NCBI GenBank assembly: GCA_051745935.1
Contig: JBNJEM010000100.1
Coordinates: 1 to 15,909 of the forward strand
DNA length: 15,909 nt
Direction: 5' to 3'
DNA from: JBNJEM01 sp051745935
GTDB taxonomy: Bacteria; Planctomycetota; Planctomycetia; Pirellulales; Pirellulaceae
Below, piece after piece: positions 1 through 7,828 of the stretch (its first letter is position 1; each line of letters starts with the position of its first letter). The position numbers and the translations under genes were made by a program. The notes beneath the pieces were generated by a model. The model was not told the DNA's origin. It was given only the letters and a program-made list of their open reading frames with translations, and did no database searches.

Positions 1-3
1 GCG

Positions 4-24
4 GATCTCACGAAATGTGAGATC
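4..24. repeat. Small perfect hairpin
   Basis: An 8-bp arm (gatctcac) is followed by a 5-nt loop and its exact complement. There is no T-run on either side, so it is not a convincing terminator. Its role is unknown. Confidence 0.5.
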
Positions 25-56
25 TTCAAACAACCGCAAAAAGACATTTATGCGCT

Positions 57-95
57 GTAAAAGACGGGCCTGGAGACCCGTCCTACGCCGTCTTT
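57..95. repeat. Nested hairpin, possible terminator of an upstream gene
   Basis: The 5' arm aaaagacggg can pair with cccgtc at 77-82 (8-nt loop) or with ccgtcttt at 88-95, so two alternative stems share one arm. The second stem ends in gtcttta, a weak T-run. It may terminate transcription entering from the left, but compact hairpins of this kind also occur as intergenic repeats, so the role is uncertain. Confidence 0.35.
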
Positions 96-113
96 ATGTA
101 ACAATAGGGTTTA

Positions 114-147
114 CTCCTGCACCTGCACCTACTCCTGCTCCTGCTCC
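114..147. repeat. Degenerate hexanucleotide tandem repeat
   Basis: About five and a half units of ctcctg/cacctg/caccta occur in tandem. It lies in the noncoding leader upstream of the hydrogenase operon. Such a tract can vary in copy number by slippage. No function is visible. Confidence 0.6.
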
Positions 148-267
148 ATGAATGCAGAATGTCGGATAGCAATTCTCGAACTCGCTTCTCTACGCCAGCG
201 GGAAGACCACAAATCCACCGCTTTTTTCTGGGACTGGCCAGATCGTACCCTCGGAAGGAAAAGGGGG

Positions 268-296
268 TTGTCATCTGGACCGGTTCTGAGAAAATA
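268..296 (+). promoter_or_regulatory. Weak sigma-70-like promoter candidate for hydBAC
   Basis: TTGTCA at 268-273 matches the -35 consensus well. Seventeen bases later comes aaaata, a poor -10 match. Position and spacing suit a transcript starting near 303, just ahead of hydB. No GG-N10-GC sigma-54 element was found between 150 and 349. This is tentative. Confidence 0.2.
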
Positions 297-349
297 AGCG
301 AGTTGTCGTTCTCTTGTGCATGTTTTCTCCAGGTCCCGGAAGCAAGTTC

Positions 350-2533
350 GTGAGCAGCCAGGTACCGCGGCAGTTTGAAGCGTTGGCCAAGCGGGCTCGA
401 GACGTTCTCGGGGAGCGATCCGCCGGCGACTCGATTCGGATCCAGGTTGGTTCGGCGACCTGCGAGCATGCGGCTGGGTCGCGGGAGGTGTTCGATGAGT
501 TCCACAAGCACATGATCGCGTCTGGGCGGGATGATATCCAGCTGCATCGCACGGGGTGTACGGGGCGGTGTAGTTGCGAGCCGATTGTGGGGGTTCTGAT
601 TCCTGGTCAGCTGCCGGTCAAGTACCAGCGGGTGGATCGTGAATTGGTGCATGGAATCTTCACGGGGCACGTGCTTGGTGGCGAGCCGTTGTTGGATCAC
701 GTGTTGGACGGGTCGGCGGAAAAAATGGCCCGCTACGAGATTCTTTACTGTAGTGCCAGCCGCTGTGAGTGGAAGGGCGACGAGTTGTGCAATACGGTGT
801 TGCCCGAAAAGCTGCGCGCTGCCGGGCTGGGTCCGGACCAGGTTCAACTGAAACGAGCGAGCTGTTTTGGGACCTGCGCGACGGACGATGTGGGGCGGTA
901 CACCCAGCTTTTGGTGCGGCCCGACAAGGTGCTCTACCGGATTGAAAACGAGCAGGATCTGGAAAAAGTCATCCAACGGCACCTGATCGGTGGCAACGTG
1001 GTTGAAGAGCTCGTTGTATCCGGGAAGACGATCGGCCGCAAGTTTTTGGAGTTGTACGGGGACGTCTCCTTCTTCAATCAACAGACGCGGGTTGCCTTGC
1101 GACATAATGGCGTCATCGACCCGGAGAGCATCGAGGAATACTTTCATTACCGCGGTTTCGAGGCGTTGGCGAAAGTGCTCGATCGCGGGGATCCGAGCTG
1201 GGTGATTGACCAAGTCACCGAGGCCAAGCTGCGGGGCCGTGGTGGCGGCGGGTACCCGACGGGCAAGAAGTGGGCCATGGGGGCGGCGGCGGCTGATTCG
1301 ACACGCTATCTTGTCTGCAACGCCGACGAAGGGGACCCAGGGGCGTTCATGGATCGCAGCATGCTCGAGAGCGATCCGTTTAACGTGATCGAGGGGATGA
1401 TCCTGGGCGGGTACGCCAACCAGGCCTGTCGCGGCTTTTTCTACGTTCGGGCCGAGTACCCTTTGGCCATTGAGCGAATACAGAAGGCGATCGATCGGTG
1501 CCGCGAGTGGGGATTATTGGGCAAGAATATCCTGGATTCCGGGTTCGATTTCGATTTGGACATCATGCTGGGCGCTGGCGCCTTCGTGTGCGGCGAGGAA
1601 ACGGCCCTGATTCATTCCCTGGAGGGCCAACGTGGTCAGCCTCGCATTCGTCCCCCCTATCCGACCGAAAGTGGTCTGTGGGGCAAGCCGACGGTAATTA
1701 ACAACGTGGAAACGTTCGCCAACGTCGCCGCGATCATCAACTATGGCGCCGACTGGTTCCGGCAACTGGGGACCGAGGCCAGCGGCGGAACCAAAGTCTT
1801 CGCACTGGCCGGCAAGGGACGGCACACGGGGCTGGTTGAAGTGCCGATGGGAACCACGCTGCGCGAGGTGGTTGAGGAGATTGGCGGGGGCGTGGCCGGC
1901 AAAAGGAAGTTGAAGGCGGTCCAGACGGGCGGGCCGGCCGGCGGATGTATCCCGGAGAAATGGCTGGACACGCCCATTGATTTCGACACGCTGAGCCAAG
2001 TGGGGTCAATCATGGGCTCCGGCGGAATGATCGTACTGGCCGAAGACGACTGCATGGTCGACGTCGCCAGATTCTTCATGGCCTTTTCCGAGGACGAATC
2101 GTGTGGGAAGTGTACGCCGTGCCGGGAGGGCACGGTCCGCATGCTGGAGATTCTCACGCGAACGACCAGCGGCAATGGACGTCCGGAAGACCTGGAGCAC
2201 CTGGAGCGGCTGGGCGTGTTGATGAAGAAGGCGTCGCTGTGTGGTTTAGGGCGGGCCGCGCCCAACCCGGTCCTCAGCACGTTGAAGCATTTTCATGATG
2301 AGTATCTGGCTCATGTGACGGAAAACACGTGCCCGGCTCGCCGCTGCGTGGCGCTCATCTACTACGAGATCGACCCGGAGGCGTGTATTGGCTGCACGGC
2401 CTGTGCCCGAAACTGCCCCGTGCAGTGTATCTCCGGCGAACGAAGGAAACCCCACGAGATCGATCAGGCGCGGTGCATCAAATGTGGCCGTTGCTTTGAG
2501 GTATGCCGCTTTGACGCGGTCAAGCGGATGTAA
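350..2533 (+). CDS. hydB: NAD(P)-linked [FeFe] hydrogenase, NuoF-like flavin subunit HydB with two N-terminal thioredoxin-like [2Fe-2S] domains
   Basis: This is the FMN- and NAD(P)H-binding subunit that passes electrons between NAD(P)H and the Fe-S chain of HydA. In the 727-aa product, residues ~25-110 form a thioredoxin-like domain (VGSATC, then TGCTGRCSCEP). Residues ~126-225 form a second one with all four cysteines (YCSASRC and SCFGTC). The NuoF core follows: GRGGGGYPTG near 295 for FMN/NADH, NADEGDPGAFMDR, and CGEETALIHSLEG. Next come an SLBB-like stretch, the cluster motif SCGKCTPC near 583, and a C-terminal 2[4Fe-4S] ferredoxin (CIGCTACARNC near 678, CIKCGRC near 709). GTG at 350 is preferred because GGAAG lies 7 nt upstream; in-frame TTG 314 and ATG 320 are alternatives with poorer ribosome sites. 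One thioredoxin-like domain is the usual number, so the product is about 100 residues longer than typical HydB. It is first in a B-A-C operon. Confidence 0.93.
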   Translation: MSSQVPRQFEALAKRARDVLGERSAGDSIRIQVGSATCEHAAGSREVFDEFHKHMIASGRDDIQLHRTGCTGRCSCEPIVGVLIPGQLPVKYQRVDRELVHGIFTGHVLGGEPLLDHVLDGSAEKMARYEILYCSASRCEWKGDELCNTVLPEKLRAAGLGPDQVQLKRASCFGTCATDDVGRYTQLLVRPDKVLYRIENEQDLEKVIQRHLIGGNVVEELVVSGKTIGRKFLELYGDVSFFNQQTRVALRHNGVIDPESIEEYFHYRGFEALAKVLDRGDPSWVIDQVTEAKLRGRGGGGYPTGKKWAMGAAAADSTRYLVCNADEGDPGAFMDRSMLESDPFNVIEGMILGGYANQACRGFFYVRAEYPLAIERIQKAIDRCREWGLLGKNILDSGFDFDLDIMLGAGAFVCGEETALIHSLEGQRGQPRIRPPYPTESGLWGKPTVINNVETFANVAAIINYGADWFRQLGTEASGGTKVFALAGKGRHTGLVEVPMGTTLREVVEEIGGGVAGKRKLKAVQTGGPAGGCIPEKWLDTPIDFDTLSQVGSIMGSGGMIVLAEDDCMVDVARFFMAFSEDESCGKCTPCREGTVRMLEILTRTTSGNGRPEDLEHLERLGVLMKKASLCGLGRAAPNPVLSTLKHFHDEYLAHVTENTCPARRCVALIYYEIDPEACIGCTACARNCPVQCISGERRKPHEIDQARCIKCGRCFEVCRFDAVKRM

Positions 2534-2630
2534 CGAAGGACGTTTTGGAAACGGGGGGTCGCTCGCCGCGCGGGGCCCAACCTTTTAGCCGCCGTGTCGG
2601 TGAACCGCCAACCGTACTGCACGTTAAATC

Positions 2631-4388
2631 ATGCAAAAAAAAGAAATCTCGTTGACCCTCGACGGCACGCCAATGACCGTCGACAAAGGCACCACGATCA
2701 TGGAGGCGGCCGAGCAGCTGGGGGTCCGTATCCCCCGGCTCTGCTACCATCCCGATCTGAGCTTGATGGGCTCATGCCGGGTGTGCATCGTGGAGGTCAA
2801 GGGGATGGGCTTCTACATGGCCTCGTGTAGTGTCAAGGTTTGGGACGGGATGGAGGTCGAAACCAGTTCGCCGGAGATTCGCCAGGCCCGGCGTGATATT
2901 GTCGAACTGCTGTTGGACAACCACCCGCGGGATTGCCAGACGTGCGAACGGGACGGCAACTGTGAACTCCAAAACTTGGCCTACTCGATGGGGGTTCGGG
3001 AGCGGCTTTTCGAGGGGCGGCGAAAGCGGTTTCCCATCGAGAATTCCAGCCAGTCAGTGATTCGGGATCCGGAGAAGTGCATTCTGTGCGGGCGGTGCGT
3101 TCGGGTTTGCGCGGAAATCCAGGGCGTGCATAACCTGAGCCAGCAGGATCGCGGCTTCCACACCGTCGTTACCCCCGCCCATGGCGTCAACATGGATGAT
3201 TCGGTCTGCATTCAATGCGGCCAGTGTATCAACGTCTGCCCCACGGCGGCATTTCTGGAAAAGCCGTCGACCGAATCGGTTTGGAAGGCGTTGGCGGATC
3301 CCGAGATGCACGTGGTCGTGCAAACCGCCCCCTCCATTCGGGCAGCGATTGGAGAAGGGTTTGGACTGGATCCGGGTACGCCGGCCATCGGTAGGATGGT
3401 CACCGCCCTGAGGCGACTTGGCTTCGATGCGGTTTTCGATACCGATTTCGGCGCGGATTTGACCATCGTCGAGGAAGCTCATGAGTTCCTTTCCCGGCTG
3501 GAAAAGGGGACGCTCCCCATGATTACCTCCTGCTCGCCGGGCTGGATCAGTTTCATGGAAAAATTCTATCCGGAACTCATTCCCCATGCGTCGACGTGCA
3601 AGTCGCCGATGAGCATGCTCTCGACGCTGGCCAAGACGTACTACGCCCAACGCATGGGCCTTGATCCCGATCAAGTCTATATGGTCGCCGTCATGCCGTG
3701 CGTGGCCAAGAAATATGAGGGGGCCCGCCCCGAACATCGGATGGCCTCGGGACAGCCTTATACCGATGCCGTGCTGACCACCCGTGAGTTGATTTGGATG
3801 ATCAAGTGCTATGGGATCGATTTCACCACGTTGTCGGACGGGGAATTCGACGGGCCACTTGGCGTGGCGAGCGGAGCGGGGGACATCTTTGGAACAACCG
3901 GCGGGGTGATGGAGGCGACGCTGCGGGCAGCCAGCGAATTGGTGACCGGCAAGCCGGCGGAACGCCTGGATTTCACCGAGGTGCGAGCGGTTGAAGGACT
4001 GCGGGAAACGTACGTCGCGATTGGGGATCGCAATATCCACGTCGGCGTGGCCAATGGACTAACCAATGCCAAGATCCTGCTCGACAAGGTCGTCAAACGA
4101 GAAGAGGCATTTCACGTGATTGAAGTGATGGCGTGCCCGGGCGGATGCATCGGGGGCGGCGGACAACCCTATCCACCGGCCGGCGCCAAAGTGCTCGATC
4201 CGGAATTGCTTCGGAAGCGAGCCGGCGCGTTGCATACGATCGACAGCGGCAAGAAGCTTCGAAAATCGCTGGAAAATCCTCAGATCCAAGAGCTTTATGG
4301 CAAGTTTCTCGGAAAACCGAGTTCGGACAAAGCACACCAGTTGCTCCATACCCGTTACGCCGCGAAACTTCCCCGAGGTATCCGATGA
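2631..4388 (+). CDS. hydA: [FeFe] hydrogenase catalytic subunit HydA (M3-type domain layout)
   Basis: Catalyses reversible H+ reduction to H2 at the H-cluster, in the cytoplasm, in complex with HydB and HydC. The protein has 585 aa, close to the ~575 of clostridial CpI. Domains in order: plant-type [2Fe-2S] (C38, C49, C52, C66); His-ligated [4Fe-4S] (H98, C102, C105, C111); 2[4Fe-4S] ferredoxin (C150-C160 and CIQCGQCINVC near 193-203); H-cluster domain; small C-terminal domain ending GKPSSDKAHQLLHTRY. The H-cluster motifs are TSCSPGW (299-305), MPCVAKKYE (355-363) and EVMACPGGCIGGGGQP (C502, C506). The first motif reads TSCSP rather than TSCCP; by spacing to the second motif, the Ser sits at the second Cys position. 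No clear Shine-Dalgarno site precedes ATG 2631, but the fold begins at residue 5, which supports this start. The stop overlaps the hydC start (ATGA), so translation is probably coupled. Confidence 0.95.
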   Translation: MQKKEISLTLDGTPMTVDKGTTIMEAAEQLGVRIPRLCYHPDLSLMGSCRVCIVEVKGMGFYMASCSVKVWDGMEVETSSPEIRQARRDIVELLLDNHPRDCQTCERDGNCELQNLAYSMGVRERLFEGRRKRFPIENSSQSVIRDPEKCILCGRCVRVCAEIQGVHNLSQQDRGFHTVVTPAHGVNMDDSVCIQCGQCINVCPTAAFLEKPSTESVWKALADPEMHVVVQTAPSIRAAIGEGFGLDPGTPAIGRMVTALRRLGFDAVFDTDFGADLTIVEEAHEFLSRLEKGTLPMITSCSPGWISFMEKFYPELIPHASTCKSPMSMLSTLAKTYYAQRMGLDPDQVYMVAVMPCVAKKYEGARPEHRMASGQPYTDAVLTTRELIWMIKCYGIDFTTLSDGEFDGPLGVASGAGDIFGTTGGVMEATLRAASELVTGKPAERLDFTEVRAVEGLRETYVAIGDRNIHVGVANGLTNAKILLDKVVKREEAFHVIEVMACPGGCIGGGGQPYPPAGAKVLDPELLRKRAGALHTIDSGKKLRKSLENPQIQELYGKFLGKPSSDKAHQLLHTRYAAKLPRGIR

Positions 4389-4921
4389 GTATGTCGACTG
4401 AAAACTGGGAACAAGTGGAAACGAAAGCCCAAGAAACGTTGGGCGAGGACATTGTCGATTTCATTGAGACGTGCCGCCGTGGTCCGCATCCGGAAAGCCA
4501 GCTGATCGCGGTTCTGCACCGCGTTCAGGATCAATTTGGTTACCTCGGTGGCCCCCAGCTCGATGCGGTCGCCCAGTTAATGCAAGTCCCGGCCGCCAAG
4601 GTTTCGGGGGTGGCGAGTTTCTATCATTACTTTCGACTGAAACCGCGCGGCAGGTTCATCATTAGAGTCTGCTTGGGCACGGCGTGCTATGTGAAAGGGG
4701 CCGAGCGTGTGGCTCAGAGGGTGATGGACGAATTAGGCATCACGTGGGGGGAAACAAGTTCCGATGGCATGTTCACCATGGAGGGCTCCCGGTGCCTCGG
4801 CACCTGCGGCTTGGCCCCCGTGGTGATGGTCGGCGATCATGTACATGGCAACGTGACACCCGACGAAGTTCCCATCATCCTGGAAACATATCTCAAGAAA
4901 GTTCGCGGGGAATCCGCGTAA
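4385..4921 (+). CDS. hydC: [FeFe] hydrogenase NuoE-like [2Fe-2S] subunit HydC
   Basis: This small electron-transfer subunit (178 aa) resembles the 24-kDa NuoE subunit of complex I. An N-terminal helical region (SQLIAVLHRVQDQFGYL, near residue 40) leads into a thioredoxin-like fold. Its [2Fe-2S] ligands are visible as CLGTAC (C-x4-C) and CLGTC (C-x3-C, followed by GLAP). ATG 4385 overlaps the hydA stop in ATGA, and GAGG lies 6 nt upstream inside hydA, which indicates coupled translation. With HydA and HydB it completes the trimeric bifurcating-type hydrogenase; whether the enzyme truly bifurcates cannot be read from sequence alone. Its place last in the operon, after hydA, differs from the hydC-hydB-hydA order of Thermotoga. 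No clear terminator follows. Confidence 0.93.
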   Translation: MSMSTENWEQVETKAQETLGEDIVDFIETCRRGPHPESQLIAVLHRVQDQFGYLGGPQLDAVAQLMQVPAAKVSGVASFYHYFRLKPRGRFIIRVCLGTACYVKGAERVAQRVMDELGITWGETSSDGMFTMEGSRCLGTCGLAPVVMVGDHVHGNVTPDEVPIILETYLKKVRGESA

Positions 4922-4941
4922 GCCCCTCCTCAATGTCGCAT

Positions 4942-4994
4942 GGTAGCCGTTCACGGGCGCCGCTACACGGCTCGGACACGCAAGGCCCGCGCGG
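4942..4994 (+). repeat. Truncated left end of the MITE-like element (family 1)
   Basis: Begins ggtagccgttcacggg and matches the first ~50 bases of the full copies at 6094 and 15811 and of the complement of the copy at 7829-8100. Similarity stops near 4994. It lies about 20 nt past the hydC stop. On the - strand it supplies the stop codon of the gene remnant at 4963-5160. Confidence 0.7.
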
Positions 4995-5160
4995 TCTCGT
5001 CCAGCAAGGCGGCGTCGCGGTGGAATGTGATCTTCACACCATCGCAGTTGAACATCGAGGCATCGTGGCAACGCCCGTAGAACGCGTCAATGGCGTCCAG
5101 CTCTTCAACCAACTGGTCGCTTGTGATCGTAAAGTCGAACGTGTTTACCCCGGAGCCGTC
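4963..5160 (-). pseudogene. Probable 3' remnant of an unidentified protein-coding gene
   Basis: A 65-codon open frame on the - strand reads DGSGVNTFDFTITSDQLVEE near its start, then LDAIDAFYGRC, and ends RALRVRAV. Its amino-acid make-up and codon use look like real protein. There is no plausible start: an in-frame TGA lies just upstream, inside the end of the DUF1080 gene, and the first ATG is at codon 36. Its stop codon falls inside the family 1 repeat fragment, so the original 3' end was probably lost when the repeat arrived. I do not recognise the family. It could instead be chance coding potential. Confidence 0.4.
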
Positions 5161-5936
5161 TACTCGAGCACTTTCGCGGTTTGTTCAGGGGTGGTGATGC
5201 CCGGCGGCAATTCGAGGATGCGGATGTTGCGGAAATGGATTTCCGAGCCTTCGGACTCCAGGCACAGGTAGCCTTTGCGCACCGAGGAATCGCGGATGGA
5301 GTTAACGAACCGTCCGTTGATCGCCAGTTTCACGGTTCCATCCACGCAGACCACGTCGTAGGTATTCCATTCGCCTTTTCCCTTGCAACGCAGCTCTCGC
5401 GACATGCTGCGATTGCCACGTGGGTTGTCGGGCGTGGCGGTCAGGCCGTTGGCCCCGAACAATTCCCCTGAAATATAGCCGACGTGCCGAGGCTCGCCGT
5501 CCGCGGTTCGATGCTGATTAATCCAGTCGAGTTCGAGCATCTGGACTTCCATGCCCTTGGGCAAGCGTTTTCCCTCCGGCACGAACCCTTCGCTCCAGAC
5601 AAACACGCCGGAGTTGCCGCCGGCTTCCATATGTCGCCACTCGATGTGCAGGATGAAATTCTCGTATTGTTTCTCCGACCGCATCACTCCAATCGGCTTG
5701 CCGCTGCATACCAGCAGCCCGTCCTTGACCTTCCACGTATCGGGGCTCGTATTGACATCCACCCAGCCCGTTAAATCGCGGCCGTTGAACAGCTCCACGA
5801 ATTCGAAACGATTGGCATCTCCGTCCGCGTCGTTCGAGCTGTCCGCGGCCCGGGATTCAAAGACCGGCGACGACAAGAACCCCACAAGCAGCGGCAACAG
5901 CCAAGCGTTCAACCTGAGCGACGGTACGGTTCTCAT
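5160..5936 (-). CDS. Secreted DUF1080 (3-keto-disaccharide hydrolase-like) protein
   Basis: The 258-aa protein has a Sec-type signal peptide (charged MRTVPSLRLNAW, a hydrophobic core, then FESRA-AD near residue 31), so it is exported. The rest is one concanavalin-like beta-sandwich of the DUF1080 family: FVELFNGRDLTGW near residue 46, the GNSGVFVWSEG motif, MEVQMLE, and the closing IHFRNIRILEL strand. Characterised relatives act on 3-keto-glycosides, and the family is strongly expanded in Planctomycetes; the substrate here is unknown. The start ATG has GGAG 6 nt upstream. It lies downstream of the sulfatase on the same strand, but the ~445 nt gap holds a MITE-like element, so co-transcription is doubtful. 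Confidence 0.88.
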   Translation of the reverse strand: MRTVPSLRLNAWLLPLLVGFLSSPVFESRAADSSNDADGDANRFEFVELFNGRDLTGWVDVNTSPDTWKVKDGLLVCSGKPIGVMRSEKQYENFILHIEWRHMEAGGNSGVFVWSEGFVPEGKRLPKGMEVQMLELDWINQHRTADGEPRHVGYISGELFGANGLTATPDNPRGNRSMSRELRCKGKGEWNTYDVVCVDGTVKLAINGRFVNSIRDSSVRKGYLCLESEGSEIHFRNIRILELPPGITTPEQTAKVLE

Positions 5937-6087
5937 GGTTCACTCCAATGTTTTCAAAGAGGATGAAAGAGGTAATCCCCAACACTTCAAGGATCACTGT
6001 TAAACGTGTTTCACGGTGGAACGGTCCAGCGAGGCCGTGGCGGAAAAACGCGGCGGGGAATGGCTTCCGCGTGCGATATTTTACAGT

Positions 6088-6333
6088 TTTATAGGTAGCC
6101 GTTCGCGGTGGCGATACACGGCCTGGACACGGGGGCCCGCGGCTTGTCCCGTGGTGGTTCGCCCTCGCCGCTACAAACCGGCCAGACACACCACGCCCGG
6201 CCGTCGGTAGCGTGAAACGTAACGGACCACGGGACAAGCCCGGGGCATTTACACCTCCAAACGCCTGTCCTCAATATGTGCCACGGACGTGCGAACGTCC
6301 GTGGATATCAGTCTTTTGCCCGTGAACGGTTAC
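6088..6333 (+). mobile_element. MITE-like element, family 1, left copy (+ orientation)
   Basis: A ~240 bp noncoding unit that starts ggtagccgttcgcgg (6094) and ends cccgtgaacggttac (6333), giving near-perfect ~15 bp terminal inverted repeats. An inner inverted pair, gcttgtcccgtggt and accacgggacaagc, is also present. The direct repeat ttttacagt occurs at 6079-6087 and 6334-6342, a likely 9-bp target-site duplication. It aligns along its whole length with the complement of 7829-8100, apart from small indels. No transposase is encoded, so it would be non-autonomous. Confidence 0.75.
6281..6304. terminator. Strong hairpin downstream of the sulfatase gene
   Basis: A perfect 10-bp stem (ccacggacgt / acgtccgtgg) with loop gcga, about 80 nt past the sulfatase stop. 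There is no T-run, so it may act in mRNA stability rather than intrinsic termination. It lies inside the left MITE-like copy; the matching stem in the right copy is decayed. Confidence 0.35.
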
Positions 6334-6382
6334 TTTTACAGTCCGGATCACACCGGCGTGGTCGTTTCCCGTGCCAGCCGTT

Positions 6383-7810
6383 TCATTCCTGTTCCGTTTG
6401 AACCTCCGAGAGCTTTCCAACCGGCCGGCTGTTGGCCTTGAGCTCTTTATTGTGTTCTTCAATCAGTTGTGTGAGTCGGGCGACGATCTCCGGATGCTCC
6501 TCGGCCAGGTTGTTCGATTCGGAAATGTCGGTCGACAGGTCGTACAGCTGCGGACACGGCCCCGCCGGGCGCTCCTTGACCGTGCTTCGGGCCTTCAGCA
6601 ACAGTTTCCATTTGCCGGAGCGGACGGCCGTGCGCCGATAGAAATAGGCTTCGTGCGGGCTCTTGGCCCCCGGTTTACCTTCCAGAAGCGGCACGATGGA
6701 GCGGCCGTCGATGACCCGATCATCGGGCACGGGGCAGTCGGCCAAGGTCGCGAAGGTGGGCAGCACGTCGATCGTGGCGGCGATCTCGCCGCACGTGCTG
6801 CCGGCGGGGATCTTGCCAGGCCAGCGCATGATGCACGGCTCGCGCATGCCGCCTTCGTACGTGCTGAACTTGCCGTCCCGCAAGGGTAACGCACAGCCGC
6901 CGTTGGCGCCTTTGGAGAGCCAGGGGCCGTTGTCCGACGTGTAGATCACCAGTGTATTGTCGTCGATGCCCGCTTCCTTGAGCGCGGCGAGTACCCGTCC
7001 CACCGACCAGTCCATCTCCTCGATGACGTCGCCGTAAAGCCCTCGGTCGCTGGTGCCGGAAAACTTCTCGGAGGCGAACAGCGGTACGTGCGGCATCGTG
7101 TGCGGCATGTACAGAAAGAAGGGGCGATCCTTGTTCGACTTGATAAACGACACCGCCTCTTCCGTATACCGTTTCGTGAGCGTCGATTGGTCGGCTGGGT
7201 ATTCGATCACTGCTTCGTCCTTCAGCAGGGGCACCCAGTTCTTGGTCGGTTTCTCGGACCGCAGGCGCTCGAGCGTCATGCCTTCGCGCCAAACGACATC
7301 GTCCGCCACGGCCACGTCGGGGTTAACCGTCATGTCGTTGGAGTACGGGACGCCAAAGTAGGAATCGAATCCCTGCCGGGTGGGCAGGAAGGGTTCGTCG
7401 TCCCCCAAATGCCACTTGCCGATGCACGCCGTGGCGTAGTCTTTGTGCTTGAGTACCTCCGCCACCGTGATCTCGTCGGGATTGAGACCTTGATGATTGC
7501 GATTGGGAAAGAAGACGCCGCCGACCCCCACGCGATCGCAATAGCAACCGGTCAACAGCGAGGCCCTCGAGGCCGAGCAAACGGGGGCCCCCACGTAGAA
7601 GTCGGTGAACCGCATCCCTTCGTCGGCCATTCGGTCGAGGTTCGGTGTTTTGATCTTCGGCGAGCCGAAGCACCCGATATCTTGATAACCCTGGTCGTCG
7701 GCAAAGATCAACACGAAGTTCGGCGGGTCCGCCGCCGCGGCGGGGCGGCCAAAGATAACGGTCGTGACGATCGCGGCAGCGGCGAAGACAATGGACAGTT
7801 GACGTATCAT
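6383..7810 (-). CDS. Secreted type I sulfatase (arylsulfatase family)
   Basis: Hydrolyses sulfate esters, probably of polysaccharides, outside the cytoplasm. The 475-aa protein begins with a signal peptide (MIRQLSIVFAAAAIVTTVIF, then PAAAA). The alkaline-phosphatase/sulfatase fold follows, with metal ligands D38-D39 in NFVLIFADDQGYQD and the active-site sequence C78-S-A-S-R (CSASRASLLTG). C78 must be oxidised to formylglycine; this is the C-x-A-S-R variant of C-x-P-S-R, so maturation needs a sulfatase-modifying enzyme encoded elsewhere. Later motifs include GKWHLG, MPHVPLFAS and YTSDNGPW (a metal-site Asp-Asn). ATG 7810 is chosen because the signal peptide starts there; the open frame upstream is repeat sequence. 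The gene sits between two inverted MITE-like copies. Confidence 0.9.
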   Translation of the reverse strand: MIRQLSIVFAAAAIVTTVIFGRPAAAADPPNFVLIFADDQGYQDIGCFGSPKIKTPNLDRMADEGMRFTDFYVGAPVCSASRASLLTGCYCDRVGVGGVFFPNRNHQGLNPDEITVAEVLKHKDYATACIGKWHLGDDEPFLPTRQGFDSYFGVPYSNDMTVNPDVAVADDVVWREGMTLERLRSEKPTKNWVPLLKDEAVIEYPADQSTLTKRYTEEAVSFIKSNKDRPFFLYMPHTMPHVPLFASEKFSGTSDRGLYGDVIEEMDWSVGRVLAALKEAGIDDNTLVIYTSDNGPWLSKGANGGCALPLRDGKFSTYEGGMREPCIMRWPGKIPAGSTCGEIAATIDVLPTFATLADCPVPDDRVIDGRSIVPLLEGKPGAKSPHEAYFYRRTAVRSGKWKLLLKARSTVKERPAGPCPQLYDLSTDISESNNLAEEHPEIVARLTQLIEEHNKELKANSRPVGKLSEVQTEQE

Positions 7811-7828
7811 GGCAGGTTTCCCTTTTCG

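Noticed and set aside
83..1213. A 376-codon - strand open frame opposite hydB
   Set aside because: It lies antisense to well-conserved hydB motifs, has no recognisable domain, and is explained by GC-rich codon bias.
3054..4040. A 328-codon - strand open frame opposite hydA
   Set aside because: It is the antisense shadow of the conserved hydA H-cluster region; its His/Arg-rich composition is typical of a shadow frame.
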